From NCBI RefSeq assembly GCF_040797585.1, contig NZ_JBFNEO010000139.1, forward strand, positions 1-7,704: a DNA stretch of 7,704 bases, read 5' to 3'. The translations under genes were made by a program, and so were the position numbers. How positions within the stretch are numbered: position 1 is the stretch's first letter; the number at the start of each line of letters is the position of its first letter. Shown here one piece after another: positions 5,498-7,704 of this stretch. Below the pieces are notes generated by a model, which saw only the letters and a program-made list of their open reading frames with translations, was not told the origin of the DNA and did no database searches. Source of the stretch: Clostridium_Z sp040797585. Lineage in GTDB: Bacteria; Bacillota; Clostridia; Clostridiales; Clostridiaceae.

Positions 5498-7368
5498 GTG
5501 TAGGAGAAAAAAAGAGACCAATGGGCGGTGGAAAGGGACCTATGGGTCCAGGAGCAGGAGTAATGCCTGTGCAAAAAGCCAAAGACTTTAAAGGCAGTGG
5601 TAGAAGATTATTAAAGTATATAGGTAAATATAAAATTAGACTTTTTCTAGTTTTACTTACAGCTATAATAAGTACTATATTTAGTATTGTAGGTCCTAAA
5701 ATAATGGGGGAAGCAACAACAAAACTTTTTGAAGGTTTAGTGGCTAAGATGATGAAAGTTCCAGGAGCTGCTATAGATTTTGGGTATATATGGGATATAG
5801 TTATTATTCTTATAGGATTGTATCTTGTAAGTTCTATATTTAGTTACATTCAACAATATATCATGGCAGGAGTATCCCAAAAAACAGTTTATGATATGCG
5901 TAAGGAAGCTGAAAGTAAGCTTGGACGTATGCCTCTTAAGTATTTTGATTCAAATCCCCATGGTGATACTCTAAGTAGATTTACTAATGATATGGATAAT
6001 ATAAGTGCTACACTTCAGCAAAGTATGACTCAGCTTATAACCTCAGTGATAACTATAATTGGAATACTTATAATGATGTTTAGAATAAGTCCAATTATGA
6101 CATTGATTGCTTTAGTAGTTCTTCCAGTAGCTATATTCTTAATTAGACCTATACTTAAGAAGTCCCAAAATCATTTTGCAAATCAACAAGAGTATTTAGG
6201 AGACTTAAATGGTCATATTGAGGAAATTTACACAGGTCATAATATTGTAAAAGCCTTTGGACAAGAGGAAAAAGCAATAAATGAGTTTAAGGAAGTAAAT
6301 GAGAAGCTTTATAATGTAGGATGGAAGGCTCAATTTATCTCAGGACTTATAATGCCTTTAATGAGTTTTATAAATAACGTTGGATATGTGGCAGTATGTG
6401 TAACAGGTGGATATTTAGCAACTAAGGGAAGTATTTCAGTTGGAGATATTCAAGCCTTTATACAATATATGAGACAGTTTTCTCAGCCAATAAATCAAAC
6501 AGCTAATATAGCAAATATTATTCAATCTACAGTGGCTTCAGCAGAGCGTGTATTTGAAATTCTAGATGAGGAAGAAGAAATACCAGATAGTGAGGATGCG
6601 GTAGTAATTGAAAATCCAAAGGGTGAAGTTAAATTTGACCATGTTAACTTTGGATATAAAGAGGATGTTATCCTTATAAATGATATGAATATAGATGTTA
6701 AGAAGGGTCAAACCATTGCCATAGTAGGACCTACAGGAGCAGGAAAAACAACTCTTATAAATTTATTAATGAGATTTTATGAGATTAATAGTGGAAAAAT
6801 AACCGTTGATGGAGTAGATATAAGAGATATAAAGAGAGAACATCTACGTCATATGTTTGGTATGGTTCTTCAAGATACATGGTCCTTTAGTGGAACCATA
6901 AGAGATAATATAGGATATGGTAAAGAGGGATCTACTAATGAAGAAATTGTAGAAGCTGCAAAGGCTGCCCATGCAGACCATTTTATAAGAACTCTTCCAG
7001 ATGGGTATGATACCATATTAAATGAAGAGGCTTCAAATATTTCTCAAGGACAAAAGCAGCTATTAACTATAGCAAGAGCAATACTTAAAGATCCATCTAT
7101 ATTAATACTTGATGAAGCAACAAGTAGTGTTGATACAAGAACAGAAGTTTATATACAAAAGGCTATGGATAACCTAATGAAAGGAAGAACTAGCTTTGTT
7201 ATAGCTCACAGATTATCAACTATCCGTGATGCAGATTTAATTCTTGTTATGAATAAAGGAAGTGTAATAGAACAAGGAAACCATAATGAGCTTATGGATA
7301 AAGGTGGATTCTATGCAGATCTTTATAATAGTCAGTTCTCTAAAGGAAATATGGAGGATGTAGGTTAA
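5494..7368 (+). CDS. ABC multidrug half-transporter, catalytic-site subunit
   Basis: The 624-residue partner has a Gly/Met/Pro-rich N-terminal tail (about 9-25), six membrane segments (near 47-69, 99-120, 177-197, 199-219, 282-304 and 314-340) and a nucleotide-binding domain from about 378. It shows A-loop Tyr388, Walker A GPTGAGKT (412-419), Q-loop Gln460, Walker B ILILDE (536-541) with the catalytic Glu541, and H-loop His572. Its signature is ISQGQ (516-520) rather than SGGQ. In a head-to-tail heterodimer this weak signature would face the degenerate Walker site of the first subunit, leaving one fully competent ATP site formed by this subunit's Walker/H motifs and the partner's SGGQ. This matches the TM288, LmrD and BmrD type. 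Its extra length over the partner lies in the N-terminal tail and the loop between segments 1 and 2. It is the last gene of the MarR operon. Confidence 0.94.
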   Translation: MSVGEKKRPMGGGKGPMGPGAGVMPVQKAKDFKGSGRRLLKYIGKYKIRLFLVLLTAIISTIFSIVGPKIMGEATTKLFEGLVAKMMKVPGAAIDFGYIWDIVIILIGLYLVSSIFSYIQQYIMAGVSQKTVYDMRKEAESKLGRMPLKYFDSNPHGDTLSRFTNDMDNISATLQQSMTQLITSVITIIGILIMMFRISPIMTLIALVVLPVAIFLIRPILKKSQNHFANQQEYLGDLNGHIEEIYTGHNIVKAFGQEEKAINEFKEVNEKLYNVGWKAQFISGLIMPLMSFINNVGYVAVCVTGGYLATKGSISVGDIQAFIQYMRQFSQPINQTANIANIIQSTVASAERVFEILDEEEEIPDSEDAVVIENPKGEVKFDHVNFGYKEDVILINDMNIDVKKGQTIAIVGPTGAGKTTLINLLMRFYEINSGKITVDGVDIRDIKREHLRHMFGMVLQDTWSFSGTIRDNIGYGKEGSTNEEIVEAAKAAHADHFIRTLPDGYDTILNEEASNISQGQKQLLTIARAILKDPSILILDEATSSVDTRTEVYIQKAMDNLMKGRTSFVIAHRLSTIRDADLILVMNKGSVIEQGNHNELMDKGGFYADLYNSQFSKGNMEDVG

Positions 7369-7389
7369 GATAAGTATTAAAAGAGTTAT

Positions 7390-7484
7390 CTTTAAATGAA
7401 AAAATATTTAAAGAAACAATAATATAATATCCTAAATGCATAATAGTATTATTAGAGATTTGCTTATTCTATATTTAATACTAT
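7390..7484. repeat. AT-rich inverted repeats downstream of the ABC operon
   Basis: CTTTAAAT (7390-7397) and ATTTAAAG (7406-7413) form an 8-bp stem with an 8-nt loop. ATAGTATTA (7443-7451) and TAATACTAT (7476-7484) form a 9-bp stem with a 24-nt interior. Neither is followed by a T-tract on the plus strand. They may add 3'-end structure to the operon transcript, or be chance in AT-rich DNA. No gene is seen between 7369 and 7493. Confidence 0.3.
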
Positions 7485-7493
7485 ATATAAAAA

Positions 7494-7539
7494 ATAAAGA
7501 AGGTACTATAAATTCATGAATTTATAGTACCTTCTTTAT
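7494..7539. terminator. Bidirectional terminator, 46-bp perfect palindrome
   Basis: Every base from 7494 to 7516 pairs with 7539 to 7517, a perfect palindrome centred on CATG. The 5' flank is A-rich (giving TTTATTTTTTATA on the minus strand) and the 3' flank reads TTCTTTATATATT. It is therefore a good minus-strand and acceptable plus-strand terminator. It ends the MarR/ABC operon and also the convergent gene at the right edge, whose stop codon lies inside it. Confidence 0.85.
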
Positions 7540-7704
7540 ATATTAATATTAGGACAATAAAATTGAATATTCTGAGCAGCTAAGTCTAAATTTATAGGAT
7601 CATCAAAAGCAAAGGAGTTATTACCAAAATACAAGCCAGGATGATTTTCAAGAGCATGAAGAATTAAAACTATATAAAAGCTAAGGGGAGTTATAGTTAT
7701 AGTT
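7536..7704 (-). CDS. C-terminal fragment of an unrecognised protein, truncated by the window edge
   Basis: The minus strand is open from the right edge to a TAA at 7538-7536, giving 55 visible C-terminal residues. The start lies outside the window. The fragment begins with a short hydrophobic stretch (SFYIVLILHALENHPG), followed by LYFGNNSFAFDDPINLDL, and ends QFYCPNINI. Ordinary codon use, a single open frame and a terminator overlapping the stop codon support a real gene. The family is not recognised and no function is proposed. Little more can be said without the rest of the gene. Confidence 0.6.
   Translation of the reverse strand, partial: TITITPLSFYIVLILHALENHPGLYFGNNSFAFDDPINLDLAAQNIQFYCPNINI

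Noticed and set aside
5344..5582. Two overlapping minus-strand frames at the ABC gene junction
   Set aside because: Both are shadows of the coding strand, in different frames over the same DNA, with composition unlike real proteins (rich in Ser, Pro and His).
5178..7092. Identical GGACAAAAGCAGC stretches in both ABC genes as a recombination repeat
   Set aside because: They encode the conserved signature-motif region of homologous domains, and surrounding DNA is diverged.

Overview
The window is AT-rich with long AT-only stretches between genes, strong AGGAGG-type ribosome binding sites and many simple hairpin terminators. This suggests a low-GC Gram-positive anaerobe, most likely Clostridium sensu stricto. 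That rests on composition, gene content (butanol-dehydrogenase-like enzyme, MarR plus paired ABC exporters) and signal style; no species can be named from the sequence.

Layout. Positions 1-159 hold an imperfect palindromic repeat and a good promoter for a small GIY-YIG domain protein (160-408, +). A perfect 17-bp stem terminator (416-454) separates it from a convergent iron-dependent alcohol dehydrogenase (458-1618, -). The 309-bp gap behind the dehydrogenase is unusually structured. It has an extended -10 promoter flanked by crossed inverted repeats, a second copy of the palindromic repeat found at the left end, an anti-Shine-Dalgarno segment matching the dehydrogenase ribosome binding site, and the terminator of the next gene. 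A PlsC-type acyltransferase follows on the minus strand (1928-2653, with the start placed at an internal ATG rather than the upstream TTG). A gene-free stretch of about 600 bp precedes a plus-strand operon of three genes: a MarR-family regulator (3279-3728) and two ABC half-transporters (3770-5497 and 5494-7368) joined by a 4-bp ATGA overlap. A 46-bp perfect palindrome (7494-7539) ends the operon and also contains the stop codon of a minus-strand gene that runs off the right edge (7536-7704).

How the parts work together. The best-defined unit is the MarR/ABC/ABC operon. The two half-transporters are complementary. The first has Asp for Glu after Walker B and Gln for the H-loop His. The second has a deviant SQGQ signature but an intact Walker B Glu and H-loop His. 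All deviations fall in one of the two composite ATP sites, as expected for a heterodimeric multidrug exporter of the TM287/288, BmrCD or LmrCD type. The MarR gene is preceded by a strong promoter whose -35 region overlaps repeats suited to an autoregulatory operator. The other genes look like independent single-gene units. No clearly new biological system is visible; the most unexplained signals are the regulatory-looking repeats around the dehydrogenase leader.
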